Assembly (NCBI RefSeq): GCF_013401435.1
Contig: NZ_JACBGN010000010.1
Span: 1-57,793, forward strand
DNA from: Streptomyces sp. BR123
GTDB lineage: Bacteria; Actinomycetota; Actinomycetes; Streptomycetales; Streptomycetaceae
Direction: 5' to 3'
DNA length: 57,793 bases
Shown: positions 55,613-57,793 of the stretch, in pieces
Numbering within the stretch: position 1 is the first letter of the stretch
Layout of the letters: the number at the start of each line of letters is the position of its first letter
Program-made: the position numbers and the translations under genes
Notes under the pieces: model-generated
Seen by the model: the letters and a program-made list of their open reading frames with translations, nothing else
What the model was told of the DNA's origin: nothing
Databases searched by the model: none

Positions 55613-56032
55613 ATGACGGAACGTGTGGTCGTGGGCGGAGCCCTTTGTCATCAGGGCCGCCTGCTGGCCGCCCGGCGCAGCGCGCCCCCGGAGCTGGCCG
55701 GCCGCTGGGAGCTGCCCGGAGGCAAGGCCGAACCCGGCGAAACCGGTCCCGAGGCGCTGGTCCGCGAACTGCGCGAGGAGCTCGGCGTGGAGGCCGAGCC
55801 GTTGGAGCGCATCCCGGGGGAGTGGCCGCTGAAGCCCGGACTCGTCCTGCACGTGTGGACCGCCCGGCTGGTCTCCGGCGAACCCGCCCCCCTGGAGGAC
55901 CACGACGAGCTGCGCTGGCTCGAAGCCGGGGAACTGGACTCGGTGGACTGGCTCGACCAGGACCGTCCCGCCGTCGCCGAGATCGGGCGCCGGCTGCGCG
56001 CAGCGCACACCGGGTCGCACGGGGGCGCGTGA
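55613..56032 (+). CDS. MutT-like Nudix hydrolase
   Basis: 139 residues with a full Nudix box 'GGKAEPGETGPEALVRELREELGV' (Gx5Ex7REUXEEXGU). The residues around it ('GRWELPGGK') fit the (deoxy)nucleoside triphosphate pyrophosphohydrolase group that cleans oxidised nucleotides such as 8-oxo-dGTP. Starts 30 bases after the SPOR-like gene and may be cotranscribed. Confidence 0.92.
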   Translation: MTERVVVGGALCHQGRLLAARRSAPPELAGRWELPGGKAEPGETGPEALVRELREELGVEAEPLERIPGEWPLKPGLVLHVWTARLVSGEPAPLEDHDELRWLEAGELDSVDWLDQDRPAVAEIGRRLRAAHTGSHGGA

Positions 56033-56207
56033 AGCCCGGCTTCCTCCTCCCTCCGTGCCACAGTGCGCCGGTACCCGGAGGATGCGTGGTACGACGCCTC
56101 GAATATCGGGTATGGCCCTATTAGTCCCTAATCGTGTACCGCCCCAAGAGGCTCTCTCTCCTCGCTGAACCGGACGGGGGCCGCTGCCGGCCCGGGAAGT
56201 GATCGGC

Positions 56208-56639
56208 GTGATCGACACAGACGGCGAACGTGCCGAATGGGCCTTCCCCGCCGAGCCCGGTGCCGTCCGCACCGCACGTCACGCCGTGCGCGGCCAGCTG
56301 CGCTCCTGGGGCCTCGATTCCGTCGGCGATGTGACCGTTCTGCTGGTCAGCGAGCTGGTCACCAACTCGCTGCGCTACGCCTCGGGGCCGATCGGGGTCC
56401 GGCTGGAGCGGCGCGAGCAGGCTGGTGAGGGCCCGCCGGAGAGCCTCGCCGAGGGAGGCGCCCTGCTTGTGGAAGTGTCCGATCCGCTTCCGGATCCGCC
56501 CCGCGAACGCGTCGCGAAGGCCGACGACGAGGGCGGCCGCGGGCTGCACCTCGTGGCCGCCACGGCACAGCGCTGGGGGACACGTCACGGCAAGTCGGGA
56601 AAGACGGTGTGGTTCGAGTTGGCTCTTCCTGGTGAGTAA
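56208..56639 (+). CDS. anti-sigma-factor-type ATP-binding protein
   Basis: About 143 residues, one HATPase domain: N-box 'LLVSELVTNSLRYASG', G1 'VEVSDPLPDPP', G2 'DDEGGRGLHLVAATAQRWG', G3-like 'GKTVWFEL'. Such single-domain kinases act on anti-anti-sigma factors. GTG 56208 chosen as GGGAAG stands 8 bases upstream; GTG 56199 is the alternative. Followed by a PAS/GAF protein on the same strand, a possible partner. Confidence 0.9.
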   Translation: MIDTDGERAEWAFPAEPGAVRTARHAVRGQLRSWGLDSVGDVTVLLVSELVTNSLRYASGPIGVRLERREQAGEGPPESLAEGGALLVEVSDPLPDPPRERVAKADDEGGRGLHLVAATAQRWGTRHGKSGKTVWFELALPGE

Positions 56640-56788
56640 CAAGGTGAAGGGTGGCCGACGATCACCCGGTATGGCTCGAAACAGTCGGGACCTTTTCGTG
56701 ATCGGGAACGCCGTGCCGTCCGGGGCCGTGGTGCTGAATACTTCGGTCATGGCCGGTCCGGTTGCGGTGAGCTGGAGGGGACGGTCGC

Positions 56789-57793
56789 GTGAGCGAGATA
56801 CCTGCGCAGGCACATCAGGCCCGTGTGCCCGGGGAGACATGGCACGACTCCCTGTGGCACAGCAGCCCGCCTGGCTCGATATATGACTACATCAAGGTCG
56901 CATCGTTCTCGATCGGACCGGACGGCCTCGTCGACCAGTGGAGCCTGCGCGCCGAGGAACTGTTCGGCCTGACCGCCGCCCAGGTCGTGGGACACGACCC
57001 CGTCGACGCCTTCATGCCGCCGGAACTGCGCGAAGGCGGGCACCGACGGGTCGCCGAGATCCTCGACGGCAAGGAATGGACCGGCCTCGTCCCCTTCCGC
57101 ATCCCCGGCGGGAACGGCGCCCACGGCGTGGCCGAGATCTATGTGATGCCCACCCAGACCGAAGCCGCCGAACGAGCCGCACTCTGCGTCGTCGTCGACG
57201 TCCGCGCCTTGCGCCGCATCGAGTCCGACCTCGCCGCCTCACAGGCCATATTCGGCCAATCCCCCTTCGGTTTCCTCCTCTTCGGCACCGACCTCACCGT
57301 CCAGCGCGCCAACCGCCGCTTCACCACCGTCTTCGGCGGCGCCGCCGAAGAACACCGCGGCCGCACCGTGCACGACTACCTCCCGCCGCAGGAAGCCGAC
57401 CGGATGACCGAAGCCCTCCGCAGGGTCCTGGAAACCGGCGAAGCCATCACGGACCTGCGCATCACCGGCGCCGCCCCCGGCCGGCGCGAGAACCGCCACT
57501 GGTCCATCAACCTCTACCGCGTCCACGGAGCCAGCGGCCGCCCCGTCGGCGTCGCCGGCATCGGCACCGACGTCACCCGCCGCCACCTCGCCGCCCGCGA
57601 AGCCGCCGGCGTACGACGCAATCTCGCCCTCCTCAACGAAGCCGGACACCGCATCGGCAACTCCCTCGACCTCGAAACCACCGCCCGCGAACTCCTCGAC
57701 GTCACCGTCCCCGGCTTCTGCGACCTCGCCGCCGTCGACCTCTACCAGGGCCTGCTGCTCGGCGACGACGACCGTCCCGCCCGCCCCCAGGGC
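56789..57793 (+). CDS. PAS/GAF signalling protein, probably SpoIIE phosphatase (3' partial)
   Basis: 335 residues are visible and the frame is open to the window end. PAS 1 is at about 25-135 ('IKVASFSIGPDGLVDQWSLRAEELFGLTAAQVVGHDPVDAFMPPE'), PAS 2 at about 150-265 ('GQSPFGFLLFGTDLTVQRANRRFTTVFG'), and the start of a GAF domain at about 285 ('LALLNEAGHRIGNSLDLETTARELLDVTVPGFCDLAAVDL'). In Streptomyces this order usually continues to a PP2C domain and an HATPase domain, which lie outside the window. GTG start with GGAGGGG upstream. Confidence 0.88.
   Translation, partial: MSEIPAQAHQARVPGETWHDSLWHSSPPGSIYDYIKVASFSIGPDGLVDQWSLRAEELFGLTAAQVVGHDPVDAFMPPELREGGHRRVAEILDGKEWTGLVPFRIPGGNGAHGVAEIYVMPTQTEAAERAALCVVVDVRALRRIESDLAASQAIFGQSPFGFLLFGTDLTVQRANRRFTTVFGGAAEEHRGRTVHDYLPPQEADRMTEALRRVLETGEAITDLRITGAAPGRRENRHWSINLYRVHGASGRPVGVAGIGTDVTRRHLAAREAAGVRRNLALLNEAGHRIGNSLDLETTARELLDVTVPGFCDLAAVDLYQGLLLGDDDRPARPQG

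Overview
The window is high-GC chromosomal DNA of a Streptomyces-type actinomycete. The case rests on gene content and order: ahpC-ahpD divergent from oxyR, a class A penicillin-binding protein, fumC and class I fumarase close together, a WhiB-like gene next to glpX, xseA/xseB, ispH, a polyphosphate glucokinase and ychF. From memory of the family this order matches the conserved core of Streptomyces chromosomes (the region around SCO5030-SCO5065 of S. coelicolor). I could run no search, so names rest on motifs and remembered family sequences.

Left core (1-31576). A membrane transporter of the AI-2E type is cut by the window edge. Next come the peroxide module ahpD/ahpC/oxyR and a PadR-controlled ABC exporter. 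These are followed by a DUF2079 membrane protein, a two-gene SPFH/ribbon-helix-helix unit, PBP, a SpoIIE-type phosphatase, DUF402, class II fumarase, GDPD, class I fumarase, DUF1707, wblI, glpX, DUF4245, a nitroreductase-fold enzyme, exonuclease VII, ispH, ppgK, DUF6542 and ychF.

Integrated elements (31559-42624). The last 14 bases of sense sequence of ychF recur at 39280 and 42607. Each of those copies continues into an in-frame TGA, and the copy at 42607 is followed by a terminator. This is the pattern of two elements integrated one after the other into the 3' end of ychF. Element 1 (31573-39293) carries an excisionase, a replication-like winged-helix protein, a regulator and a tyrosine integrase interrupted by a frameshift. 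Its cargo is orphan hypothetical genes and an HNH endonuclease. Element 2 (39294-42620) is a graveyard of frameshifted genes (DUF3631 ATPase, DUF2716, HAD, methyltransferase) followed by a surviving small operon (CPCC zinc protein, a broken gene, DUF6000). A broken RelE/YoeB-type toxin and an orphan YefM-type antitoxin lie just outside.

Right part (43384-57793). The genes here are mostly for secretion and the cell envelope. They include an SMP-30-like secreted protein divergent from a MarR regulator, two tandem membrane-anchored esterases followed by an overlapping trypsin-like protease, a PEP-mutase-like enzyme, threonine synthase, a secreted subtilisin with P-domain, a DUF4190/septum-formation membrane protein, a GntR/UTRA regulator, a 61-residue SPOR-like protein, a Nudix hydrolase, an anti-sigma-type ATPase, and a PAS/GAF signalling protein that runs off the window end.

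No rRNA, tRNA, CRISPR array or complete secondary-metabolite cluster was recognised.
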